Made by a program: the position numbers and the translations under genes. Below, piece after piece: positions 1-6,972 of a stretch of 8,191 nt of DNA. Under the pieces are notes generated by a model. That model did not search any database. It worked only from the letters and a program-made list of their open reading frames with translations, and was not told the origin of the DNA. Each line of letters starts with the position of its first letter. Within the stretch, counting starts at the first letter, position 1. This stretch comes from Bacteroidales bacterium UBA714 (GTDB lineage: Bacteria; Bacteroidota; Bacteroidia; Bacteroidales; UBA932): the NCBI GenBank assembly GCA_002298075.1, contig DBLW01000013.1, positions 1 to 8,191 on the forward strand, given 5' to 3'.

Positions 1-440
1 TCGAACGGATGACTACAATCACCAACAGAACCCACTACAGAACTTATTTACAGCCACTTACAGAATGTAAGCATCAATCGGAAAATTAATGGCAAATAGG
101 AGCATAACTCAAGGAGCATAGAAAAGGCACAACATAAAAGGGGCATGCACATCGGTTCAGGACATGCTAAGGAAACAACCCAAGGCCGGCAAGGCCCATA
201 ATAATGCTCCACTCTTGGGCACAGCAACTCACCTCCATATTTTAGAAAAATCATAACAATATAACAATATGACCATAAGACCAAGAAAAAGACTTAATTT
301 CGTATCCCACTTACGAGGCGGTAAAAACTAAAACAAAGATTGATCTAAAGCGCTTGAATGCGCAAATCAAAACTTATTCCAGCGGAAAGCCTGTGCAAGA
401 GATTTGTTGTCCCATCCGGACATTGCAGTTACATTGTGTT
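1..440. other. Intergenic stretch with no recognised gene
   Basis: I see no gene here that I can support. The left edge has two short open frames on the + strand, ending at TAA codons near 68-70 and 87-89, which could be the tail of a gene lying outside the window, but neither peptide is recognisable. A 78-codon minus-strand frame (48-284) has an unlikely, cysteine-rich composition and no promoter. Small repeats are present: AGGAGCATA at 98-106 and again at 112-120; the 8-bp unit ATAACAAT twice in tandem at 253-268; and a short inverted repeat TCGTA/TACGA at 300-316. A GCGC/GCGC stem lies at 350-363. No match to the Bacteroidota promoter pattern was found on either strand in this part, and no tRNA-like fold was seen by eye. 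Confidence 0.6.
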
Positions 441-468
441 TTTTGTTCTCAGCATAATACAAGTAAAC

Positions 469-500
469 TTTGCTTCTGCACACGACTTTTGCTACATTTG
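469..500 (+). promoter_or_regulatory. Candidate Bacteroidota promoter P1 for the protease gene
   Basis: TTTG at 469-472 and TACATTTG at 493-500 are separated by 20 bp. This fits the -33 TTTG and -7 TAnnTTTG consensus with 19-21 bp spacing described for the primary sigma factor of Bacteroides. Transcription would start near 506, giving a leader of roughly 120 nt before the ATG at 625. A 12-bp palindrome (510-521) lies just downstream of the expected start point. Confidence 0.65.
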
Positions 501-509
501 CACTGATAT

Positions 510-521
510 GCATATATATGC
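510..521. promoter_or_regulatory. 12-bp palindrome GCATATATATGC downstream of P1
   Basis: The sequence GCATATATATGC is its own reverse complement and sits about 10 bp after the P1 -7 element, in the expected initially transcribed region. An overlapping palindrome, ATATGCATAT, covers 506-515. The position would suit an operator, but an alternating AT run produces palindromes easily by chance and no cognate regulator is visible in the window. Confidence 0.2.
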
Positions 522-550
522 CTTGGCTTCGGCAAAACTTACAAGTAAAC

Positions 551-583
551 TTGACGTTTTGCTCTCAGCTTTTGCTATATTTG
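551..583 (+). promoter_or_regulatory. Candidate Bacteroidota promoter P2 for the protease gene
   Basis: TATATTTG at 576-583 is a full match to the TAnnTTTG -7 element. The upstream element is weaker than in P1: TTG at 551-553 lies 22 bp away, one base beyond the usual range, and a better TTTG at 558-561 is only 14 bp away. Transcription from here would begin near 590 and give a short leader of about 35 nt before the ATG at 625, so P2 may be the proximal start site of a tandem pair. Confidence 0.5.
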
Positions 584-624
584 CAGTCTCCTTATATTAT
601 ATAGGTATAATAAAGAAGATATAT

Positions 625-3600
625 ATGAAAAAAACACTTTCTGCTTTATCAGCAATTCTGATGTTTATCGGAACTGCCATGGCCCAGGAATCCCCGCTAT
701 GGCTGAGGAGGAATTCGATTTCTCCGGATGGGAAACAAATTGTATTCAATTATAAGGGCGACCTGTATGTCGTGAGCAGCGATGGAGGAAGGGCGCGCCA
801 GCTGACTTCCAATCCGGCATATGACTCGGACCCGATATGGACTCCGGACGGAAAGAACATCGTGTTCAGTTCCTATCGGGAAAGAAGCAAGGACATCTTC
901 ACGATTCCGCATGAGGGAGGCAGCCCGAAAAGGCTTACTTCACACCCAGGAAACGAAACTCCTCTTGCAGTGCTTGGAGACGGAAGCATCCTGTTCAAGG
1001 CAGCAGTCCAGCAGGACGCTGCATATGGGGATTTTCCCGGAAATGCACAGCTATATATTATAGGTAAGGACGGGGGCAGGCCTGAGCTTGTCACTTCCCT
1101 TCCGATTTCAGAGATAAGCGTAAGCAGTGAGGGAGACATCATATATGAAGACTACAAAGGTTATGAGGACCCGTACAGAAAACACCATACGTCTTCCGTG
1201 ACACGTGACATCTGGCATTACGCTCCTGCTGCCGGCAAGGCAAACGGTAGCTTTTCCATCAGCCCGGACGGCAAATTCACCAAGCTGACCTCATTCAAGG
1301 GTGAAGACCGCGACCCTGTATTCGCCGCTGACGGAAAGACGTTCTATTACCTGAGCGAGCATGACGGTACTCTTAACATCTACAGAAGCGACATTTCAGG
1401 AAAATCAGAACCGGTCCAGCTTACATTCCACAAGGGCAATCCGGTCAGATATCTCTCCATTTCAAACGACGGAACGCTCGCTTATTCATTTGATGGAGAG
1501 CTTTACACTCTCAGAGAGGGGGGCAAGCCGGAGAAACTTGAAATCGAAATCATAGCAGACCAGAACGAGAGACAGGTTCAGGAGACTGTCTTCACATCAG
1601 GTGCGACAGACATGGCTGTTTCACCTGACGGCAAAGAGGTGGCGATTGTGCTCAGGGGTGACGTGTATGTCACATCAACCGATTACAGGACAACAAAACG
1701 CATAACCAATACTCCGGAGCAGGAGAGAAGCGTATGCTTTTCCAAGGACGGAAGGACTTTGTACTATGCGGCGGAAAGGGACGGACACTGGGGCATATGG
1801 GAGACTTCACTGACCGACAAAGATGACAAGTGCTTCACATATGCCGTTAAAACGGAAGAGAAGCCTGTTACAGCAAAAGGAGAAACATGTTTCCAGCCGC
1901 AGGTGTCACCTGACGGCAAATCAATAGCATATCTCAAAGACAGGACAGGTATTGCCGTAATGGACCTCAAGAGCAAGAAAGAGAAAATAGTCCTTGACAG
2001 GAATGTGAATTATTCATATACGGACGGTGACCAGAGCTTCGAATGGAGCCCGGACAGCAGATATATCCTGTGCAACTATCAGGCAAACGGCGGCTGGAAC
2101 AATGAGGATGTGGCTCTGATAGATTTGCAGGAGGGCACTGTCACAGACCTTACGGAAAGCGGATATAGTGACGGCAATTTCCGCTGGGCACTCAACGGAA
2201 AGGCCATGACATGGTCTTCAGACAAGGCCGGCTACAGGAGCCATGGCAGCTGGGGTGCAGAAAGGGACATTTATATAATGTTCTTTGACGGCAAGAGATA
2301 TGCGGAGTTCATGCAGGACAAGGAAGACCGCGCCATTTCGGAAATGCTGAAAAGCGACAAGGACAAAAAGAAAGAGGAGAAGGAAGAGAAGAAGGACAGT
2401 GCCAAGGCTGAAAAGAAATCTGACAAGCTTGTGCTTGACCTCGCTGAAAGAAAAGCCAGGACAGTAAAGCTCACCCCTTATTCCGGAAGGCTTGGCGACC
2501 ATTACCTCACCAGGGACGGAAAGAAGCTTTTCTATATGGTAAGGCTTGAAAAAGGTACGGACCTGTGCATGCTTGATCTTGAGGACAAATCTGTGAAGGT
2601 TGTTGCAAAAGGGGTCTATGGCGCTCTCTACCCTACCGCTGATGACAAGAGCATGTTCCTGCTGTCAGGAAGCGGCATTTCGAAGATTTCCACAGCCAAC
2701 GGAAGCAGGGAGAGCATAAGCTTCAGTGGAGATTTTGACTACAAGCCGGCAAAGGAGAGAGAATACATGTTCAACCATATCTGGAAACAGGTTGACGAGA
2801 AATTCTATGTAGCCGATATCCACGGGATAGACTGGAAAGGATACCATGACACATATGCGAGATTCCTTCCGCATATCACGAACAATTTCGACTTCCAGGA
2901 AATGCTGTCAGAGATGCTCGGGGAGCTGAACGGCTCTCATACCGGAGCAAGATATTACTACAGGAGCGGACTGAACACTGGATGTCTCGGAGCGATTTTC
3001 GACCATGAGTACAAAGGAGACGGGCTCAGAATCAAGGAAGTCCTCAAGGGCGGCCCTCTGTATATCATTGACCCGGAGATAAAGGAAGGAGACATTATTG
3101 AAGCAATCGACGGCACTGAGATAACTGCCGGGATGGACTGGTACGGGCTTCTTAAGATGAAAGCCGGCAAGAAGACAGTCATTTCCGTAAGCAAGAACGG
3201 CAAGAAGGCCCAGGAGATGTATATTGTTCCTTCTTACTCCGACAATAGCGCACTATATCGCAGATGGGTTGAGCAGAGGGAAGAAATGGTAAAGAAACTT
3301 TCCGGAGGGAAAGTGGCGTATGTACATGTGCAGGGCATGGATTCGGATAGTTTCAGGAAAGTGTATTCAGAGCTTCTCGGAAAATACCGCAACTGCCAGG
3401 CTGTAATCGTAGACACCAGACACAACGGAGGAGGATGGCTGCATGACGACCTTGCTACCCTGCTCTCCGGACAGGCTTACATAAGATTCGAGCCGAGGGG
3501 ACAATACATCGGAACGGAACCTTACAGCAAATGGACCAAGCCGTCTTGTGTGCTTATCGGAGAGGACAACTATTCCGACGCATCGGGATTTCCGTATGTT

Positions 3601-3864
3601 TACAAAACGCTCGGAATAGGAAAGCTCATCGGTGCTCCTGTTCCTGGTACAATGACCGCCGTATGGTGGGAAAACCAGATTGACCCTACAATCGTCTTCG
3701 GTATCCCTCAGGTCGGAGCAATAGGCATAAAAGAGGGAAGGTATCTTGAGAACCTTCAGGTTGAACCGGATATTGCCGTTTACAACGACCCGGCTTCCGT
3801 TCTCAGAGGAGAGGACAAGCAGCTTGAGGCTGCGGTTGCAGAAATGATGAAAACGATAGAATAA
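625..3864 (+). CDS. Exported Tricorn-type S41 protease (beta-propeller, PDZ, S41 core)
   Basis: This encodes a 1079-residue serine protease of the Tricorn family, predicted to act in the periplasm on peptides. Residues 1-20 form a signal peptide (MKK, a hydrophobic core, then AMA before Gln21). Residues 21 to about 705 form beta-propeller blades, with about a dozen SPDGK-like turns. A Lys/Glu-rich linker (573-601) interrupts the second propeller. The C1 helical domain begins near 711 and carries the Ser771-His772 pair. A PDZ domain spans about 788-868. The S41 core (from about 893) has the RHNGGGW loop at 932-938, the likely nucleophile Ser984 in the YSDASGFP motif, and Glu1042 in the LENLQVEPD motif. 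These match Ser745, His746, Ser965 and Glu1023 of archaeal Tricorn, so the enzyme looks active. The frame stays open upstream to 358, but the ATG at 625 is chosen because it gives the signal peptide and follows both promoters. A weak A/G-rich site (612-619) precedes it. The substrate is unknown. Confidence 0.92.
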   Translation: MKKTLSALSAILMFIGTAMAQESPLWLRRNSISPDGKQIVFNYKGDLYVVSSDGGRARQLTSNPAYDSDPIWTPDGKNIVFSSYRERSKDIFTIPHEGGSPKRLTSHPGNETPLAVLGDGSILFKAAVQQDAAYGDFPGNAQLYIIGKDGGRPELVTSLPISEISVSSEGDIIYEDYKGYEDPYRKHHTSSVTRDIWHYAPAAGKANGSFSISPDGKFTKLTSFKGEDRDPVFAADGKTFYYLSEHDGTLNIYRSDISGKSEPVQLTFHKGNPVRYLSISNDGTLAYSFDGELYTLREGGKPEKLEIEIIADQNERQVQETVFTSGATDMAVSPDGKEVAIVLRGDVYVTSTDYRTTKRITNTPEQERSVCFSKDGRTLYYAAERDGHWGIWETSLTDKDDKCFTYAVKTEEKPVTAKGETCFQPQVSPDGKSIAYLKDRTGIAVMDLKSKKEKIVLDRNVNYSYTDGDQSFEWSPDSRYILCNYQANGGWNNEDVALIDLQEGTVTDLTESGYSDGNFRWALNGKAMTWSSDKAGYRSHGSWGAERDIYIMFFDGKRYAEFMQDKEDRAISEMLKSDKDKKKEEKEEKKDSAKAEKKSDKLVLDLAERKARTVKLTPYSGRLGDHYLTRDGKKLFYMVRLEKGTDLCMLDLEDKSVKVVAKGVYGALYPTADDKSMFLLSGSGISKISTANGSRESISFSGDFDYKPAKEREYMFNHIWKQVDEKFYVADIHGIDWKGYHDTYARFLPHITNNFDFQEMLSEMLGELNGSHTGARYYYRSGLNTGCLGAIFDHEYKGDGLRIKEVLKGGPLYIIDPEIKEGDIIEAIDGTEITAGMDWYGLLKMKAGKKTVISVSKNGKKAQEMYIVPSYSDNSALYRRWVEQREEMVKKLSGGKVAYVHVQGMDSDSFRKVYSELLGKYRNCQAVIVDTRHNGGGWLHDDLATLLSGQAYIRFEPRGQYIGTEPYSKWTKPSCVLIGEDNYSDASGFPYVYKTLGIGKLIGAPVPGTMTAVWWENQIDPTIVFGIPQVGAIGIKEGRYLENLQVEPDIAVYNDPASVLRGEDKQLEAAVAEMMKTIE

Positions 3865-3874
3865 CATATGAATC

Positions 3875-3898
3875 GGAGGGGGCTTTGCAGTCCCCTTC
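3875..3898 (+). terminator. Hairpin after the protease gene, possible intrinsic terminator
   Basis: A 10-bp stem pairs 3875-3884 with 3889-3898 around a TTGC loop, with two G-T wobble pairs and a run of G-C pairs in the middle. It begins 11 nt after the protease stop codon. The downstream sequence is only moderately T-rich (TTTT at 3904-3907), so it would be an imperfect terminator. The stem ends 15 nt before the ATG of the mannose synthase gene, so it could also influence that gene's translation. No promoter was found between the hairpin and the ATG. Confidence 0.45.
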
Positions 3899-3913
3899 CA
3901 ACATTTTGCTTAT

Positions 3914-4642
3914 ATGGACAGAAAAATTGTCATAATTCCGACTTATAACGAGAAGGAAAACATCGCGAATATTATCAGAGCCGTCTTTGAACAGAAAGAA
4001 GAGTTCCATATCCTTGTGATTGAGGACGGCTCACCTGACGGAACCGCAGCTATCGTAAAAAAAATGCAGGAGGAATTTCCTCAGAGACTGCATATGATAG
4101 AGCGGCAGGGCAAGCTGGGGCTTGGCACAGCATACATTACCGGATTCAAATGGTGCGTGGAAAAGGGCTACGACTATATTTTCGAGATGGATGCGGACTT
4201 CTCCCACAATCCGGAAGACCTGCCGCGACTTTACGAGGCATGCAGCAGGGACGGCGCAGACCTTGCCATCGGCTCACGCTACTGCAATGGCATAAGCGTA
4301 ATCAACTGGCCTATCGGAAGGGTCATAATGTCTTATTACGCATCTGTATATGTGCGCACTGTTCTCGGGATGAAGGTGTATGATACAACCGCCGGCTTCA
4401 AATGCTACCGCAGGCGAGTCCTCGAGACGATTGATCTCGACAAGGTGAAGATGAAGGGATACGGTTTCCAGATAGAGATGAAATACACTACATATAAGCT
4501 TGGATTCAAGATAAAGGAAGTGCCTATCATCTTCGTTGACAGGAAAGAGGGCACCTCAAAGATGAGCAGTGGAATATTCGGGGAAGCCTTCTGGGGAGTG
4601 ATGAAACTGAAAATGAGAAAAATAAGACCGAAGCAGGCATGA
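3914..4642 (+). CDS. Polyprenol monophosphomannose synthase (GT2 family, DPM1-like)
   Basis: This 242-residue family 2 glycosyltransferase probably moves mannose from GDP-mannose to a polyprenyl phosphate on the cytoplasmic face of the inner membrane, making a lipid-linked donor for later glycosylation. The GT-A fold motifs are clear: IPTYNEKENI at residues 8-17, IEDGSPDGT at 36-44 (Glu37 stands where many relatives have Asp), the metal-binding MDADFSHNP at 92-100 (Asp93, Asp95), GSRY at 120-123, TTAGFKCYRR near 158-167, and FVDRKEGTSKMS near 207-218. It has no C-terminal membrane segments, so it is the short soluble-domain type, like DPM1. The start fits the family's usual N-terminus, although no Shine-Dalgarno site precedes it. 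Its TGA overlaps the ATG of the dihydroorotase gene. The exact sugar and acceptor are inferred from the family; a glucose-transferring relative cannot be excluded. Confidence 0.85.
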   Translation: MDRKIVIIPTYNEKENIANIIRAVFEQKEEFHILVIEDGSPDGTAAIVKKMQEEFPQRLHMIERQGKLGLGTAYITGFKWCVEKGYDYIFEMDADFSHNPEDLPRLYEACSRDGADLAIGSRYCNGISVINWPIGRVIMSYYASVYVRTVLGMKVYDTTAGFKCYRRRVLETIDLDKVKMKGYGFQIEMKYTTYKLGFKIKEVPIIFVDRKEGTSKMSSGIFGEAFWGVMKLKMRKIRPKQA

Positions 4643-6012
4643 GCAGGAAAATTCTTTTGGACAAGGCTACAATAATCACTGCCGAGAAAGAGTGCAAAGG
4701 TTCAGTACTCATATCTGACGGCAATATTGCAGAGGTGATGTATGCCGATGAGGATAGCTACGATGAAAAGGTAAGGCATGCTTTGCAGGTATGCCCGGAT
4801 ACAGAGGTCATTGACCTGGAAGGCAAATGGCTCATGGCAGGTGGAATTGATGCGCATGTGCATTTCCGTGAACCCGGACTGACTCATAAGGCGGACATGT
4901 CCACGGAGTCGGCTGCAGCAGCTGCCGGAGGAGTTACGGCTGTCATGGATATGCCGAATACCATTCCCGCCGCAACAGACGCGCAAACAATTCAGGACAA
5001 GGTGATTGCATCCGAAGGAAGATGCACCGGACGCATGATGTTCCATATCGGAGCTACTGATTCAAATGTGGAAGAAGCATGCAGGACAGCATTCGAAGGA
5101 GATGAAAAGACAGGACTGGCTGCTGAAAAGATAGCGGGCGTCAAGGCTTTTTTAGGCTCTTCGACCGGAAATATGCTCATTGACGATGCCGACGCGCTTG
5201 AAAAATTGTTTTCCATATGCAGAAAACCTCTGCTTGTCCATTGCGAGGACGAGGGAATCATCAAAGAGAACATGCGTCTGGCCAAAGAAAAATTCGGAGA
5301 GAATGTTCCTTTTTGCGAGCACGAGAATATCCGCAGCCGCAGGGCCTGCATAAAGTCAAGCATAAAAGCCCTTGAGATGGCAATCCGTCACAAGACGCGC
5401 CTTGTCCTTTGCCATATTTCCACTAAAGAAGAGCTTGAAATGGTGAGGGCGGCCAAGCTCAGCAACCCTGCCATACTTGCAGAAACGTCATGCAACTATC
5501 TGTGGTTCAGCAATCAGGACTATGACAGGCTTGGAAGCCGTATCAAATGCAACCCTTCCGTAAAGACTCCGCAGGATCGTGAAGCACTTCGCGAGGGACT
5601 TCGCAACGGCCTTATAGACATGATAGGCTCAGACCATGCCCCTCACCTGCTTTCAGAAAAGCAGGCGGATTATTTTCACGCGCCGTCGGGCATGCCGTCA
5701 ATCCAGCAGAGCCTGCCTGTGCTTCTGACGATAGCGGAACAGGAAGATATTCCGCTCATCAGGGTAGCTTCAGTATTTTCGGAAAAAGCGTCAGAAGTCT
5801 ATGAACTCAAGCACGGAAAGATAAGAAAAGGATATGCGGCTGATATCGTGATATTCGACTTGAAAAGGAAATTCACGGTCCGTAACGAAGACCAGCTCTA
5901 CAAATGCGGCTGGACACCATATGACGGTGAAGAGCTTCAAGGCTTCATAGAAACCGTCCTCGTTGACGGAAAAGAGGTAATCAGAAACGGCAAGCTGCAT
6001 AAGGAAGCATAG
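4639..6012 (+). CDS. pyrC: Dihydroorotase, class I
   Basis: This 457-residue amidohydrolase catalyses the reversible cyclisation of N-carbamoyl-L-aspartate to dihydroorotate, the third step of pyrimidine synthesis, in the cytoplasm. The metal-site motif DAHVHFREPG (residues 71-80; His73, His75, and Arg77 for substrate) is followed by GVKAFLGSSTG with Lys169, which could be the carbamylated bridging lysine. Then come LLVHCEDE with His201, LCHIST with His259, CNPSVKT at 304-310 and GSDHAPH with the catalytic Asp332. The C-terminal residues 396-455 rebuild the small beta domain seen in this superfamily. Length and motifs fit class I dihydroorotase better than the shorter E. coli type. Allantoinase and hydantoinase are related, but HFREPG plus the complete SDHAPH motif favours dihydroorotase. 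Its ATG overlaps the upstream stop as ATGA, implying coupled translation with the glycosyltransferase gene. Confidence 0.9.
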   Translation: MSRKILLDKATIITAEKECKGSVLISDGNIAEVMYADEDSYDEKVRHALQVCPDTEVIDLEGKWLMAGGIDAHVHFREPGLTHKADMSTESAAAAAGGVTAVMDMPNTIPAATDAQTIQDKVIASEGRCTGRMMFHIGATDSNVEEACRTAFEGDEKTGLAAEKIAGVKAFLGSSTGNMLIDDADALEKLFSICRKPLLVHCEDEGIIKENMRLAKEKFGENVPFCEHENIRSRRACIKSSIKALEMAIRHKTRLVLCHISTKEELEMVRAAKLSNPAILAETSCNYLWFSNQDYDRLGSRIKCNPSVKTPQDREALREGLRNGLIDMIGSDHAPHLLSEKQADYFHAPSGMPSIQQSLPVLLTIAEQEDIPLIRVASVFSEKASEVYELKHGKIRKGYAADIVIFDLKRKFTVRNEDQLYKCGWTPYDGEELQGFIETVLVDGKEVIRNGKLHKEA

Positions 6013-6051
6013 CCGGAAACAAACCAAGAGCCGATTCTAAATATAAAACCA

Positions 6052-6972
6052 ATGACACCTAAGATAAAACAAAGCAAACTGCTGACATACATCGTTTCCA
6101 TATTTGCGATAACCCTCTGGGGCATGTCATACATATGGACAGACAAACTGATTTCCAAGGGAATACCTATTTTCTATTTCGTATTTGTCAGAATATTCAT
6201 TGCCGGAGCCGTATTGTTTCTGTTCAATGCGGCATATGGAAGGATAAAGAGGATACAGAAGCAGGACCTGCCGAAATTCCTTCTGCTTGCCATGTGCGAG
6301 CCGTTCATCTATTTCATTTTTGAGACTTACGGGCTTAAGGAAACCGGCTCCCCTACTCTAAGCGCAATGGTAATCGCGACAATCCCAATATTCTCCATAG
6401 GAGCTGGAGTCCTGTTCTTCAAGGAAAAGGTAAATGCAGTAAATATATTCGGGATCCTGCTTTCCCTTGCCGGCATTATCATGGTCGCCATGTCAAAGGG
6501 AGAACTCGGCGAGCACTTCATAATCGGAATCCTGTTCCTGCTTATAGCTGTGATTGCGGAAGTTGGCCATGCCTCGCTGACCAAAAGCCTGTCCGGCAAC
6601 TATTCAAGCCAGATAATTGTCATGTACCAGTTCCTTATAGGCTCGGTATATCTTCTGCCGCTGTTCCTTTTCAGGGGACTCAGCGAGTTTGATGCCGTGA
6701 CCTATCTGAGTGCTGAGGTATGGTATCCTATCATTTGCCTTTCCGTATTGTGCTCCAGCCTCGCTTTTTCATTATGGGTCAGCACAATCAAGAGCCTTGG
6801 AGTTGCCAAGTCAAGCATCTTCTCCGCTCTGATTCCCGTTGCGGCTGCACTGATAGCCTGGGTTCTCGGCCATGAGGTCATGAATGCAAGGCAATGGGCC
6901 GGGATTGCGATCTCGACCATAGGAGTCATAATGTCCCAATATACCGTCAGCAAGAAGAAAGTTTCAGACTGA
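6052..6972 (+). CDS. EamA/DMT-family transporter, substrate unknown
   Basis: This 306-residue inner-membrane protein belongs to the drug/metabolite transporter superfamily. Ten hydrophobic segments can be read, near residues 11-30, 38-59, 74-92, 102-123, 130-147, 155-175, 186-207, 223-243, 250-272 and 281-297. They form two five-helix EamA repeats. The first repeat has the typical TLWGMSYIWT start and the FFKEKVN sequence before helix 5; the second ends with GHEVMNARQWAGI, the matching position. The tail KKKVSD is positively charged and probably cytoplasmic. Members export or import small metabolites such as amino acids or nucleotide-related compounds, and the sequence alone does not tell which. 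The gene follows pyrC by 39 bp with no terminator or promoter visible, so it is probably cotranscribed. The ATG is preceded by an A-rich leader. Its last 26 bp overlap the end of the convergent tex gene. Confidence 0.85.
   Translation: MTPKIKQSKLLTYIVSIFAITLWGMSYIWTDKLISKGIPIFYFVFVRIFIAGAVLFLFNAAYGRIKRIQKQDLPKFLLLAMCEPFIYFIFETYGLKETGSPTLSAMVIATIPIFSIGAGVLFFKEKVNAVNIFGILLSLAGIIMVAMSKGELGEHFIIGILFLLIAVIAEVGHASLTKSLSGNYSSQIIVMYQFLIGSVYLLPLFLFRGLSEFDAVTYLSAEVWYPIICLSVLCSSLAFSLWVSTIKSLGVAKSSIFSALIPVAAALIAWVLGHEVMNARQWAGIAISTIGVIMSQYTVSKKKVSD

Larger units (their letters stand above)
441..588 (+). repeat. Imperfect direct duplication carrying two promoter elements
   Basis: Two related blocks lie in tandem. 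ACAAGTAAACTT occurs at 459-470 and again at 541-552. It is followed in each case by the near-identical segment CTTTTGCTAYATTTGCA, which differs at one base in 17 and ends at about 502 and 585. The middle of each block is not conserved and differs by one base in length. A third shared piece, TTTTGYTCTCAGC, occurs at 443-455 before the first block and at 557-569 inside the second, so the arrangement is a rearranged duplication and not a clean copy. The conserved parts coincide with the promoter elements. This suggests an old duplication that kept selection on the promoter core, or independent retention of two start sites. Confidence 0.6.

Noticed and set aside
48..284. Minus-strand 78-codon open frame
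   Set aside because: No recognisable domain, an odd cysteine- and leucine-rich composition, no promoter pattern upstream, and no support from neighbours.
358..624. In-frame N-terminal extension of the protease by 89 residues
   Set aside because: The frame happens to stay open, but the extension would bury a clear signal peptide at internal residue 90, and its coding span contains both promoter elements. The ATG at 625 explains the data better.
2365..2396. Purine run as a frameshift or slippage site
   Set aside because: The reading frame is continuous through it with conserved protein on both sides, and there is no slippery heptamer with a following structure that I can see.
3367..3867. Minus-strand 166-codon open frame opposite the protease C-terminus
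   Set aside because: It lies wholly antisense to the conserved S41 catalytic core and its translation resembles no family. It is a by-product of the coding bias of the real gene.
3884..3908. Possible TTTG / ACATTTTG promoter before the mannose synthase gene
   Set aside because: The -7 candidate lacks the TA pair and the spacing to TTTG at 3884-3887 is only about 13 bp, well short of the expected 19-21 bp.
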